A DNA stretch of 64,000 nt from Bacteroidales bacterium. GTDB lineage: Bacteria; Bacteroidota; Bacteroidia; Bacteroidales; F082. The stretch spans positions 1 to 64,000 of the forward strand of contig JAKSMV010000007.1 of assembly GCA_024400425.1 (NCBI GenBank), read 5' to 3'. The notes under the pieces were generated by a model that worked only from the letters and a program-made list of their open reading frames with translations, had not been told where the DNA came from and did no database searches. This document shows, one piece after another, positions 15,870-25,729 of this stretch. Every line of letters begins with the position of its first letter. The stretch's first letter is position 1. A program made the translations under genes and the position numbers.

Positions 15870-15901
15870 AGCGGTCATAGTCATAGTCACCAGTCATAGT
15901 C
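15870..15901. repeat. Inverted repeat R2, right copy, overlapping a stop codon
   Basis: This is the reverse-complement partner of 15373-15404. Its outer part overlaps the 3' end of the glycosyltransferase gene and encodes the last residues DYDW and the TGA stop at 15887-15889. Confidence 0.75.
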
Positions 15902-17017
15902 CACAACCCTCATCAAACACTTCCAAATTGCCTCAGCCGCCTTGTCCCACGAGAAATCATTAGCGCGTTCCCTACCCTTCTCGATCAATTCCTGCCGTCT
16001 TGTCTCGTCAAGCATTTCGGTCATCGCCTCTGCAATGGAAGCCTCGCTGAACGGATCGGCGAGCAAAGCCGCATCATCGGCCACCTCAGGCATGGACGTC
16101 ACATTTGATGTAATGACAGGCGTATCGCACCTGAAAGCCTCCAAAATCGGAATACCAAAACCTTCAAAATAAGACACATAGACCGATGCCAAAGCCGAAG
16201 CAGTCACCTTGTGCAAGTCCTCGGCGCTCAAACGTCCTGCGAAAATCACATCGCTTTGGAAACGCATTTTCTCGTAAGCCTGTTGAATCGGTCCCGACCA
16301 CCAGCGTTTTTCGCCGACAATCAGCAACTTGACATCGGAAGGTGTTTGCGACTTGAACAAATCGAAAGCGGTGAAAAGACGTGCCAGGTTCTTCCGCGGA
16401 TGCAGCGAACCGACAAACATGAAATACGGACTGCCCTCCGTGTAACGATTGCGGATTTCAGTTTGTTCTTTATCCGAAATTGGAGCGAAAATCTCGTTCA
16501 CACCATTATAGGCCACATCAATCTTATCAGGATTCACATGATAGCAGTCAACGATGTCTTGCTTCGAGAATTCCGAAACCGTCACAATCCGCTTCGCTTT
16601 CTTGGCAAATCTCGGGAAGAACGTCTTGTAATGCCAAAGGTGAATCTTCGGCATGTCTTTCGGGAAATGCTCAAAATTCAAGTCGTGGAACTGAATGACG
16701 GAAGGAGTTTTCGTTCTCAGGCTCATGTAGCCATCAGGCGAAAAGAACAAATCAGGGTTTATTTTTCGCAAAGCCCTCGTCACCGACAGTTCAAAATACC
16801 AAATGTAGAGAAACGGGTGTCTTGCCTGCGGGAAAAGCACTATCGGCTTGACATTGTCGGCAAAGATGAATTTCGCATCGGGTTCCCTATCGAAAAAGAA
16901 ATAGAAATCCACTTCAGGATGGGCTGTCACCATGCGGCGCAAGGTTTCGCAAGCCACCCAACCGATGCCTTCCAGCCTGTCTTTCAGCAACAAACGCGTA
17001 TTGACTGCAACTTTCAT
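15887..17017 (-). CDS. Glycosyltransferase family 4 (GT1 fold)
   Basis: 376 residues of the GT-B fold. The N-terminal acceptor half is MKVAVNTRLLL to about 170. The donor half has the hinge motif FVGSLHPRKNLARL near 205 and the nucleotide-sugar segment YFEGFGIPILEAF near 295, which holds the conserved Glu pair. Such enzymes transfer sugars from nucleotide-sugars in capsule, O-antigen or glycoprotein synthesis. The ATG at 17017 is preferred over a TTG at 17029, because a TATTTTTG box (minus strand, 17044-17037) leaves only a short leader. No other glycan genes are near. The last four residues and stop are supplied by inverted repeat R2. Confidence 0.85.
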   Translation of the reverse strand: MKVAVNTRLLLKDRLEGIGWVACETLRRMVTAHPEVDFYFFFDREPDAKFIFADNVKPIVLFPQARHPFLYIWYFELSVTRALRKINPDLFFSPDGYMSLRTKTPSVIQFHDLNFEHFPKDMPKIHLWHYKTFFPRFAKKAKRIVTVSEFSKQDIVDCYHVNPDKIDVAYNGVNEIFAPISDKEQTEIRNRYTEGSPYFMFVGSLHPRKNLARLFTAFDLFKSQTPSDVKLLIVGEKRWWSGPIQQAYEKMRFQSDVIFAGRLSAEDLHKVTASALASVYVSYFEGFGIPILEAFRCDTPVITSNVTSMPEVADDAALLADPFSEASIAEAMTEMLDETRRQELIEKGRERANDFSWDKAAEAIWKCLMRVVDYDW

Positions 17018-17130
17018 AAAACGGAGCAATAAAACGCAAAAATATAAAAAAAGCGGAAAAGTTTTATTTTTTCCGCTTCTTTCATAAAAGTTTATGAGTC
17101 TGTTTTGATTTAGGTGAAATAAATGGCAAT

Positions 17131-17214
17131 GTCATTTCGACCGAAGGGAAGAAATCTATTGCTATTTGTTTCACTCAAAAAAAGCCTATAGATACCTTCC
17201 TTCGTCGGTATGAC
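17131..17214. repeat. Imperfect inverted repeat R5
   Basis: GTCATTTCGACCGAAGGG and AGAAATCTA (17131-17158) are mirrored by TAGATACC and CGTCGGTATGAC (17189-17214). Units of this kind (GTCATTTCGACCGAAG ... AGAAATCTA) are common dispersed palindromes in Bacteroidetes genomes. It lies in the 237-base gap between the glycosyltransferase promoter and ahcY. Confidence 0.55.
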
Positions 17215-17228
17215 ATAGGCTTTTTTTG
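17177..17228 (-). terminator. Terminator of ahcY, symmetrical
   Basis: AAAAAAAGCCTAT and ATAGGCTTTTTTT form a long stem, with a GATACC/GGTATG inner part. It lies just past the ahcY stop. Because A-runs and T-runs flank both sides it could end transcription in either direction. Confidence 0.7.
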
Positions 17229-17254
17229 AAAAATCAAAACAGACACTAAAAAAA

Positions 17255-18685
<1,431 letters not shown>

Positions 18686-18709
18686 TACTTTTCATTTGTT
18701 TTAAACGTG

Positions 18710-18761
18710 CAAAAGTACAACAAATCTCCATTCAATCGGTAAAAAACGTAATTTTGCAGCC
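18710..18761. promoter_or_regulatory. Divergent promoters of ahcY and metF
   Basis: The minus strand carries TACTTTTG (18717-18710) for ahcY. The plus strand carries TAATTTTGCAGCC (18749-18761) for metF. Both leaders are short (about 20-25 nt), which leaves no room for a riboswitch. Confidence 0.65.
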
Positions 18762-18775
18762 CAAAACGAAGTAAA

Positions 18776-19738
18776 ATGAGCATCACAGATGTCATCAGAA
18801 AAGCCCAATCGGAAGGTTCGACACGCATTTCGTATGAAATGCTGCCTCCTTTGAAAGGTGCGGGACTCGCCCCTGCTTTCGAAGCCGTGGAGAACCTCAT
18901 GCCTTACGACCCCGCTTTTGTTTCCATCACCTGCCACCGTTATGTGACCAAAGCCAGCATCAACGAACGCGGCGAGACAGAATACCACTCGCTCCGCACA
19001 CGTCCTGCCACCATCGGCATGGCTTCGGCCTTGCGCCAACGCTTTGGCATCGAGGTCATTCCCCACCTGATTTGCAGCGGCATGTCGAAATACGACATCG
19101 AAGACTCGCTCATCGACATGGACTTCCTTGGCCTTGAAAACGTCTTGGCCCTTCGTGGCGACAAGGAGAAGGAAGCCGACAGCTACGTTGCCCACCCACA
19201 AGGTCACGAACACGCCATTGATTTGGTCAGGCAAATCCGCGAAATGAACCAAGGTCATTTCGTTGATGCTCAAGTCGATGACTGCCACCATTCGCGCTTC
19301 ACCGTTGGCGTTGCCGGCTATCCAGAGAAACACGCCGATGCCGAAAGCATCGAAGCCGACATCAAAGCCCTGAAGGCCAAAGTCGATGCCGGAGCAGATT
19401 TTGTCATCACACAGCTTTTCTTCGACAACCGCGTGTTTTTCGAATACATGAAGCAATGCCGCGAAGCAGGAATCAACGTGCCCATCATTCCTGGTGTGAA
19501 GCCTCTTTCTACAATCAAGCACCTCAGCCTGTTGCCCCAAACCTTCGGTACATTCATTCCCGAAGCACTTACGGATGAAGTGAAACGGCACGCCGATAAT
19601 CCTGCCGCCATCCAGCAGATTGGTGCCGAATGGTGCATCAGCCAAATCAAGGAACTGAAAGAAGCAGGCCTACCCATTGTGCACATCTACACGATGGGGC
19701 GCACCGAAAGCATTGCCAAAATCGTAAGCCAAATATAA
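18776..19738 (+). CDS. metF: Methylenetetrahydrofolate reductase
   Basis: A 320-residue TIM-barrel flavoprotein that reduces 5,10-methylene-THF to 5-methyl-THF for methionine synthesis. Recognisable parts are SYEMLPPLKG near the N-terminus (the active-site Glu region), ALRGDKEKE near 130, AGYPEKHADA near 184 and GADFVITQLFFDN near 208. It is divergently arranged with ahcY, so both halves of the methyl cycle share one regulatory gap. The MATE exporter gene follows after 17 bases and is probably co-transcribed. Confidence 0.95.
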   Translation: MSITDVIRKAQSEGSTRISYEMLPPLKGAGLAPAFEAVENLMPYDPAFVSITCHRYVTKASINERGETEYHSLRTRPATIGMASALRQRFGIEVIPHLICSGMSKYDIEDSLIDMDFLGLENVLALRGDKEKEADSYVAHPQGHEHAIDLVRQIREMNQGHFVDAQVDDCHHSRFTVGVAGYPEKHADAESIEADIKALKAKVDAGADFVITQLFFDNRVFFEYMKQCREAGINVPIIPGVKPLSTIKHLSLLPQTFGTFIPEALTDEVKRHADNPAAIQQIGAEWCISQIKELKEAGLPIVHIYTMGRTESIAKIVSQI

Positions 19739-19755
19739 ACCCAGCAAGGCTTCTC

Positions 19756-21072
19756 ATGAGGAACATGGAAAGACCAACGCAAGGTATCCGCCGACAGCTT
19801 TTCAACTATGCCGTCCCCAGCATCGTTGGCATGTTGATTGTCGGCATCCAGACTTTCGTTGACGGCATCTTCGTCAGCAAGGGCGTGGGGGCCTTGGGAC
19901 TTGCAGGCATCAACCTCTCCATGCCGCTCATCAGCACCGTTCTCAGCGTCGCCATCATGATCATTTCGGGTGGCGTTGTCATTGCAGGCGTAGCCAAAGG
20001 CAGCGGCGACGAAGAGAAAGCAAAGGGCTACACCACGCTCACTTTCGTAGTCTTGTTCGCCACAATACTGTTTATCTCACTTCTCATTGCATTATTTCTC
20101 AAACCTTTATGTTACTTCCTTGGCGCTAACGACGAAGTCTATCCTTATGTACGGCAATATCTTGGCGTTATCGGGTGTGGTTTCATTTTCTATTGCATTC
20201 CCAACATCACCGAAGCCTTCACCCGATTTGCAGGCAAGCCCAATTGGGTATTCGTCAGCGGCGTGATTTGCTGCGTCGTCAACATCGTCCTCGACTATTT
20301 CTTCGTCCTGAAATTCGATTGGGGCGTTACAGGAGCCGCCATCGCCACCTGCATTGCCAATACCTCAGCAGCCTTGGTCCTTTTGCACAATGTGCGCTTT
20401 GGCAAGCTCATGGGCGGATGGAAGGAAATCGGGAAGATGTTCTACAACGGCTCGTCAGAAATGTTCACTTCGGTGTCGGCAGCCGTCACGACCTACATTT
20501 TCAACCTCGTACTGATGAGCGAGATAGGCCCCAAAGGCGTTGCCGCACTCACCATCGTCTGCTATCTGAATTTCATCGTCAACATGTCGATTTTCGGCCT
20601 ATCGCAAGCCCTATATCCTTTAGCATCCATCAACTTAGGTGCTCGCAACTATAAGCGTATCAAGTCGCTGCTGTTCAACTCCATGCTTTTTGGAGGCTGC
20701 ATTGGCATCGGGGTTTTCTTTTGCGTGCTCCTCTTCAAGCAACCCATCGTAAACGCATTCACCGAAGGCGATGCCGAACTTCATGCCTTGGCTCTCACCG
20801 CCGTGACATACGTCACGCTGCATTACCTCATTTCTTTCATCAACATTGTCGCGTGCAGTTTTCACACAGCCATCGAAAGGCCTGTCGAATCGGTGGTTAT
20901 CGCGCTCTGCCGAAGCATCATCTTCGTGTTGCTTCCTTTGTTTGCGCTCACGCCACTCATCGGTCAGTTAGGCATTTGGCTCAGTATGCCTATCGCCGAA
21001 GCACTGACGCTAGCCGTTAGTTTGCCTCTCACCGCACGATCGCTAAGAAAATTGAAAGAGGTATTGCAATAA
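19756..21072 (+). CDS. MATE family efflux transporter
   Basis: 438 residues with about twelve membrane helices in two six-helix halves, the MATE layout. The N-terminal MERPTQGIRRQLFNYAVPSIVGM and FVDGIFVSKGVGALGLAGINLSMP segments are typical. It exports organic cations or drugs using a sodium or proton gradient. The start at 19756 (or the Met three codons on) was chosen because the frame further upstream only overlaps metF. It follows metF by 17 bases. The substrate is not predictable. Confidence 0.88.
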   Translation: MRNMERPTQGIRRQLFNYAVPSIVGMLIVGIQTFVDGIFVSKGVGALGLAGINLSMPLISTVLSVAIMIISGGVVIAGVAKGSGDEEKAKGYTTLTFVVLFATILFISLLIALFLKPLCYFLGANDEVYPYVRQYLGVIGCGFIFYCIPNITEAFTRFAGKPNWVFVSGVICCVVNIVLDYFFVLKFDWGVTGAAIATCIANTSAALVLLHNVRFGKLMGGWKEIGKMFYNGSSEMFTSVSAAVTTYIFNLVLMSEIGPKGVAALTIVCYLNFIVNMSIFGLSQALYPLASINLGARNYKRIKSLLFNSMLFGGCIGIGVFFCVLLFKQPIVNAFTEGDAELHALALTAVTYVTLHYLISFINIVACSFHTAIERPVESVVIALCRSIIFVLLPLFALTPLIGQLGIWLSMPIAEALTLAVSLPLTARSLRKLKEVLQ

Positions 21073-21077
21073 TTTAA

Positions 21078-21090
21078 TATCTTTGCAGCC
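21078..21090 (+). promoter_or_regulatory. -7 element and GCAGCC of the ychF promoter
   Basis: TATCTTTGCAGCC begins six bases after the MATE stop and 30 bases before ychF, so ychF has its own promoter despite the tight spacing. Confidence 0.6.
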
Positions 21091-21107
21091 ATTAAAATCT
21101 AATCATT

Positions 21108-22178
21108 ATGGCACTCAATTGCGGAATCATTGGCTTGTCAAGCACAGGCAAAACCACCATATTTAATTGCATTTCAAACACTAAGGCAGAAATCGGATTT
21201 GCCTCGAAGTCGAACATCGGCATGTGCGAAGTCGTTGACGACCGTCTGAAACTCATCGACAACATCTCGCACTCAAAGCGCATCGTCCCCGCCACCGTCG
21301 AAATCGTTGACCTTCCTGGTCTGAGCAAAGGCGGACAAGGCGTTGGCAACAAGCTCTTGGCCGAAGTCCAGACCATGGATGCACTCATCCACGTTTTGCG
21401 TTGCTTCGACGACCCAAACATCCCTCACAGCGAAGGCAGCATCGACCCCGTGCGCGACATGGAACTCGTTGACCTCGAACTTCAAGTGCGCGACCTCGAC
21501 CTCGTCACCCGCAAGCTGCAACGCGTTGAAAAACTCCTGAAAAACGGCGAAAAAGACAATAAGAAAGCCTTCGAAGTGCTCACCGTCTATAAGGAAGTGC
21601 TCGAAAACCTGGGCAATGCGCGCGATGCCAAAGTAGCCGAAGAGGACAAGAAATATGTGCAAGATATTCAACTGCTTACCGCAAAGCCAATCATCTATGT
21701 CTGCAACGTTGACGACGCTTCTGCCACAACGGGCAACAAGTATTCAGATGCAGTGAAAGCCGCCTTGAAAGAGGGCCAAGACATGCTGATTATCGCTGGC
21801 AAGCTGGAAGCCGAAATCGCCGAACTCGATGCCGACGACCGCGCCCTATTCATGGAAGACGCCGGGCTGACAGAACCTGGCGTAAACAAGCTGGTTCGCA
21901 CAGCTTACCACACCCTGAACCTGCATTCGTTCTTCACCACAGGTCCTGACGAGACACGCGCTTGGACCATCCACGTTGGCGACACCGCCCCTATCGCTGC
22001 CGGCGCCATCCACTCCGATTTACAACGCGGTTTCATTCGCGCCGAAGTGATGAGCACGGAAGACTTCCTGCAATACAAGTCGGAAGCAGGTGTCAAGGAA
22101 GCCGGAAAGTTCCGCGTCGAGGGCAAGACTTATGTTGTGCAGGACGGGGATATCCTGAATATTAGATTTAATGTATAA
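21108..22178 (+). CDS. ychF: Redox-regulated ATPase/GTPase YchF (OLA1 family)
   Basis: 356 residues. The P-loop is GLSSTGKTT (9-17), a slightly altered form of the usual GLPNVGKST; switch motif DLPGLSKGG (about 67-75) follows. The C-terminal TGS domain ends in the family signature EGKTYVVQDGDILNIRFNV (read as EGKTYVVQDGD and ILNIRFNV). YchF binds ribosomes and hydrolyses ATP rather than GTP, acting in stress and translation control. The TAA stop (22176-22178) lies on the first bases of repeat R3. Confidence 0.94.
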   Translation: MALNCGIIGLSSTGKTTIFNCISNTKAEIGFASKSNIGMCEVVDDRLKLIDNISHSKRIVPATVEIVDLPGLSKGGQGVGNKLLAEVQTMDALIHVLRCFDDPNIPHSEGSIDPVRDMELVDLELQVRDLDLVTRKLQRVEKLLKNGEKDNKKAFEVLTVYKEVLENLGNARDAKVAEEDKKYVQDIQLLTAKPIIYVCNVDDASATTGNKYSDAVKAALKEGQDMLIIAGKLEAEIAELDADDRALFMEDAGLTEPGVNKLVRTAYHTLNLHSFFTTGPDETRAWTIHVGDTAPIAAGAIHSDLQRGFIRAEVMSTEDFLQYKSEAGVKEAGKFRVEGKTYVVQDGDILNIRFNV

Positions 22179-22311
22179 AACTACAGATTTAACTGATTAA
22201 ACAGATTGCTAGCGCAAATGAATTGATGCGCAAGCGCGAAAATTAAAACTACAGATTTCACCGATTAAACAGATTTTTGTCAGTCCAAATGATTTGATGC
22301 CCAAGCGCATT
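22177..22311. repeat. Repeat R3, left side: two tandem units of about 68 bases
   Basis: AAAACTACAGATTT...GATTAAACAGATT starts at 22177 and again at 22245; each is followed by CAAATGA(A/T)TTGATGC and CAAGCGC. The period is 68 bases. Its ACTACAGATTT core is inverted at 22761-22797 on the other side of the GxxExxY gene. Confidence 0.75.
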
Positions 22312-22335
22312 ATTTATACAGATTTAAAGCTCAAA

Positions 22336-22740
22336 ATGCAGGAACAGACTTTTATATATTCAAAAGAAACCTATGCAATCAACGGTGCTGCCATGGAAGT
22401 TCACTCAACTCTTGGCCCCGGTTTTTTGGAGTCTGTATATCAAGAAGCGTTGGAAATTGAATTAGCGAAACGAAATATTCCATTTGTGTCGCAGCAAAAA
22501 CTTCAAATTCAATATAAAGGAATACAACTTCATCAGTATTTCATTGCAGATTTGGTTTGCTACGACAAAATTATTGTAGAACTAAAAGCTGTTTCATCTA
22601 TTCTTCCAGAACATCAAGCTCAAATAATCAATTACCTTCATGCGACGAACCTAAAGATGGGAATACTTTTCAATTTCGGAGAAGATAGTCTCTATTTTAA
22701 AAGATTTCCCAATTATTTACCATTAAGCCACAATCTGTAA
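22336..22740 (+). CDS. GxxExxY protein (PD-(D/E)XK-like family)
   Basis: A 134-residue protein with the naming motif in GPGFLESVYQEAL (G-x-x-E-x-x-Y), then FIADLVCYDKIIVELKAV, which resembles the D...ExK core of PD-(D/E)XK nucleases, and QIINYLHATNLKMGILFNFG, also diagnostic. Function is not established for the family; the nuclease-like core suggests nucleic-acid binding or cleavage. The start at 22336 gives the family's usual length; a frame extension to 22294 runs into repeat R3. The gene is clearly AT-rich next to ychF and idi and is boxed by inverted repeats R3, so it looks like an acquired cassette. Confidence 0.9.
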   Translation: MQEQTFIYSKETYAINGAAMEVHSTLGPGFLESVYQEALEIELAKRNIPFVSQQKLQIQYKGIQLHQYFIADLVCYDKIIVELKAVSSILPEHQAQIINYLHATNLKMGILFNFGEDSLYFKRFPNYLPLSHNL

Positions 22741-22760
22741 CAATTTCAGCGAAGCTGGCC

Positions 22761-22797
22761 AAATTTTATCTGTACAAATCTGTAAAATCTGTAGTTT
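22761..22797. repeat. Repeat R3, right side (inverted)
   Basis: On the minus strand this reads AAACTACAGATTT, then ACAGATTT and ACAGATAAAATTT. It mirrors the left copies at 22177-22278 and ends 20 bases before idi. Confidence 0.7.
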
Positions 22798-22817
22798 AAT
22801 CCAAAAGCAATCCAAAC

Positions 22818-23324
22818 ATGGAGCAAGTAATCCTCGTTGACGAATATGACAATCCCATCGGACTGATGGAAAAGATGCAGGCGCACATCACGCCGCATCT
22901 CCATCGCGCTTTTTCCATTTTCGTTTTCAACAGCAAAGGCGAACTGCTCATGCAGCAACGCGCCTTCTCGAAATACCACTCCCCTGGCCTTTGGACCAAC
23001 ACCTGTTGCAGCCATCCACGCGAAAACGAAACCATCGAAGAAGCCACAAGCAGAAGGCTGATGGAAGAAATGGGCATGAAATGCGACATGAAAGAGGCCT
23101 ATACCTTTATCTATCAGGCACCTGTCGGGCAAGGTCTCACCGAGCATGAACTCGACCATGTCGTCATCGGCCACAGCGACGACACACCTATTATAAATAA
23201 AGACGAAGTCGCGTCATGGAAATACATGAACCTTGCTGACCTTGAAAACGACATCCGACTGCATCCGGAATGTTACACCGAATGGTTCAAGATCACTTTC
23301 CAGGATTTGTTGAGGCACATCTAA
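22818..23324 (+). CDS. idi: Isopentenyl-diphosphate delta-isomerase, type 1
   Basis: This 168-residue Nudix-fold enzyme interconverts IPP and DMAPP for isoprenoids. The active-site Cys is in TNTCCSHP (about 60-67), the Nudix-like helix is ATSRRLMEEMGM near 77, and the catalytic Glu is in HELDHVVIG near 112. Length is normal. It is separated from ychF by the GxxExxY cassette, which may have split an older arrangement. Its stop lies three bases from the stop of the convergent gene 23328-24794. Confidence 0.95.
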   Translation: MEQVILVDEYDNPIGLMEKMQAHITPHLHRAFSIFVFNSKGELLMQQRAFSKYHSPGLWTNTCCSHPRENETIEEATSRRLMEEMGMKCDMKEAYTFIYQAPVGQGLTEHELDHVVIGHSDDTPIINKDEVASWKYMNLADLENDIRLHPECYTEWFKITFQDLLRHI

Positions 23325-23327
23325 TAT

Positions 23328-24794
23328 TCAATTGATTTTCAACCGATAAAGACTTCTCTTGTCGCCATTCTGTTTTCTTGAATCCAAGAAGAGATAATAA
23401 ACGTAGCCATCGTAAACCTGAATCTTTGTCGGGAAATAATGCCGGTCTAATTTGTAAGACTCGCCAACATTACCATTTTTCAGATTGATTTCTTTCAGCG
23501 TCACCATTCCATCTGTGATAAATTGTCCGTAGCATTTGCCTTGTGCGGCATCAACAATGACGTTTTTATTCCAAGGATTATTGGATTCCAAGTTTTTGGC
23601 ATAACCCGTTTTCTTATGAAAGACGATGACGCTTTTCGACACAAATTCTCCTAAATTGTTATAGGCATACATATAATCATTCTCAAAATCAAACAGATAA
23701 AGCCTGTTATTGATTGAAACAACTGGGCTGTAAACCGCAGGAAGCATCACGCGCATTCTTGGATCACGGCGATAATCGTAACTCTTCGCTTTTTCTTCTT
23801 GGGTAATCGGGTCCATCACTTCAGCATATTCGTAAAAAGGTATTCGCTCACCAGAATTCGCATAAACCACACCCGACCTAATCGCCTTTTGTTCGGCAGC
23901 AATAGCATCTTTCAATCTTGAACCCATTCCCATTTCCAACGAACTACCTTCCAATGCTTTCGCCTTACGCGAATTATCTGACTCCCAATTCATTAACATT
24001 TCAAATTGTTCGCTCTCAATAGTTTGAAGAATCTCTTGTTTTTTCGTATTTTTGTTTGCCACGACATAAACAAGATATTGGTCGAGCATCAGATAGTTTT
24101 GCTGCACAATGACGCTATCGGTCGCGGCCACAATCGGTTTCAACACCTTATTATATTTGTCGATGCCGTTTCCGTAAAGCAGATGCAAATCCTTTCCGTC
24201 GCAATAAACCTGATAAATCGAGTCGGCACTCAAGACCTGCACATTGCCGAACGCATCGCGATACAGTTCCTCGTATTTCCGCGCCAAAGGGCATTGCGAA
24301 ATGGTGTCCTGCTCGAAACTCAGATGCAGCAAATTCGACTTGGTGCCCGTACTCGTAATGGCATAAATGCCGTCGGCTCCTACTATATAGTCAATCACCC
24401 AAACGATTTCATTGTCGTAAGCCAATTGTGGCGCGTTGGCCGTAACTGTCACCTCATGAAGCGATTCCACTTTTTCTTTCAAGGTGACGATGGTCTTGTA
24501 AGTCCCATTCTCATCGGCCTGCATCTGCTGTCGGTCCATTTGCACAGTTTCCCTATTGTAACCTACATGCGAGAACACAAGCGTTGCCGCCGATTGCAAA
24601 TTGACTCGGAAAATGCCGTTTGCATCAGTTATGGAAAGCAACCTGTTCTGTGAATCGTAAACGCCAACGCCTTCAACACTTTCGTTTTTTCCGTTGACTA
24701 CCAAACCTTCCACCTTGAAGGCAACATTCTTTTGGGCAAAAGCAGAAATGCCTGCAAAGCCTAGTAAAAACAGCATAAAAAGCATCTTTTTCAT
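23328..24794 (-). CDS. Exported protein with carboxypeptidase-regulatory-like domain and propeller-like C-terminal region
   Basis: 488 residues. A signal peptide MKKMLFMLFLLGFAGISAFAQ precedes an N-terminal beta-sandwich of the CarboxypepD_reg type (about 25-110: VEGLVVNGKNESVEGVGVYD, ITDANGIFRVNL, LVFSHVGYNRETV), as found at the front of Bacteroidetes outer-membrane proteins. The remaining 370 residues have repeated strand-rich segments such as YLYAYNN/GEFVSKSVIV that resemble a 6-bladed propeller; no catalytic motif is visible. The start at 24794 was chosen for the signal peptide; an earlier TTG adds only 19 unlikely residues. Function unknown, probably cell-surface. Confidence 0.7.
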   Translation of the reverse strand: MKKMLFMLFLLGFAGISAFAQKNVAFKVEGLVVNGKNESVEGVGVYDSQNRLLSITDANGIFRVNLQSAATLVFSHVGYNRETVQMDRQQMQADENGTYKTIVTLKEKVESLHEVTVTANAPQLAYDNEIVWVIDYIVGADGIYAITSTGTKSNLLHLSFEQDTISQCPLARKYEELYRDAFGNVQVLSADSIYQVYCDGKDLHLLYGNGIDKYNKVLKPIVAATDSVIVQQNYLMLDQYLVYVVANKNTKKQEILQTIESEQFEMLMNWESDNSRKAKALEGSSLEMGMGSRLKDAIAAEQKAIRSGVVYANSGERIPFYEYAEVMDPITQEEKAKSYDYRRDPRMRVMLPAVYSPVVSINNRLYLFDFENDYMYAYNNLGEFVSKSVIVFHKKTGYAKNLESNNPWNKNVIVDAAQGKCYGQFITDGMVTLKEINLKNGNVGESYKLDRHYFPTKIQVYDGYVYYLFLDSRKQNGDKRSLYRLKIN

Positions 24795-24869
24795 AGCAAT
24801 AAGTTTAAGGATTAACAACTTATTTGCTACAAAAATTGCGCCAAGAATCAATACTTTAGCCCAGGAAAA

Positions 24870-25577
24870 TCACCGGTTTTCTTCCTTGGAAAACTCAGGA
24901 TGCAATTCCGCGAACTTCCGCTCATATTGGCGGATGCGTCCCAAGGATTGTCGCGTCCATTCCAACAGAATCTGCTGACGGTCGTCTTCTTTGAGATGCC
25001 ACGGGATGGTTTCCGAAGCATGAAGCCGGTTGGTCAGCGAATAAAGCAACAATGCAGCCGAAACGCTGATATTGTAACTTTCTGTAAATCCAAACATTGG
25101 AATGCGGACGTGCATGTCGGCATGTTCAACGGCATAATCTGAAAGACCTAACTTTTCGGTACCAAACACCAAGGCAATCGGCTCATCAAGCGGCAATGTG
25201 TCGGGAGTGAAGTCGTCGCGATGCGGACAAGTTGCCACAATCTTGTAACCTTCAGCATGAAGCTTGTCGAAAACCGTCGGCGTATTGAATTCCTTTTCGT
25301 TATAATGATGTAAATCAATCCATTTCGTACTTCCCAACACGACATCAGGGTTGACATCATATTGGTAGTTGTTCTCAATGACATGGACATCTTGGATGCC
25401 TCTCAACTCACAGCTGCGCATCACGGCACTAGCATTGTGGGCTTGGAAAATATCTTCGAGCACCACAGTAAGATGCTTCGTGCGGTATTGAAGCACTTCA
25501 TCAAAACGCTGTTTGCGCTCATCTGTAAGGAATTGAGTCAAAAAATCAAGGTATGCTTTATCGCGTGTTGTCATCAT
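24870..25577 (-). CDS. trmH: TrmH-type tRNA/rRNA 2'-O-methyltransferase (SPOUT)
   Basis: 235 residues. SPOUT-fold motifs are present: the substrate segment EDIFQAHNASAVMRSCE near 40, LVFGTEKLGLS near 135 and IPMFGFTESYNISVSAALLL near 156, which build the SAM-binding knot. The close match of these to tRNA Gm18 methyltransferase TrmH makes that the best name, but a nearby rRNA target is possible. A promoter TAATTTTGCAGCC lies on the minus strand at 25603-25591, leaving a 13-base leader. Confidence 0.88.
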   Translation of the reverse strand: MMTTRDKAYLDFLTQFLTDERKQRFDEVLQYRTKHLTVVLEDIFQAHNASAVMRSCELRGIQDVHVIENNYQYDVNPDVVLGSTKWIDLHHYNEKEFNTPTVFDKLHAEGYKIVATCPHRDDFTPDTLPLDEPIALVFGTEKLGLSDYAVEHADMHVRIPMFGFTESYNISVSAALLLYSLTNRLHASETIPWHLKEDDRQQILLEWTRQSLGRIRQYERKFAELHPEFSKEENR

Positions 25578-25590
25578 TTCTTTCTTTTTG

Positions 25591-25603
25591 GGCTGCAAAA
25601 TTA
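25591..25603 (-). promoter_or_regulatory. -7 element and GCAGCC of trmH promoter
   Basis: Minus strand TAATTTTGCAGCC, 14 bases before the start codon. Confidence 0.6.
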
Positions 25604-25697
25604 CAACATAATACAATATCAATCAAGTCATTACAACATAAAATAAAATTATGGGACCAAAAAAGCACAATTTTGAGTTTTGTATGATAAAAAATCG

Positions 25698-25705
25698 TAC
25701 TTTTG
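25698..25705 (+). promoter_or_regulatory. -7 element of the TPR-protein promoter
   Basis: TACTTTTG, 24 bases before the start at 25730. Confidence 0.5.
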
Positions 25706-25729
25706 CCACTCGAAAAATTTTGAATTGAT

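Noticed and set aside
18686..18775. SAM or SAH riboswitch between ahcY and metF
   Set aside because: The gap is 90 bases with two promoters in it, leaving leaders of about 20-25 nt, too short for either riboswitch.
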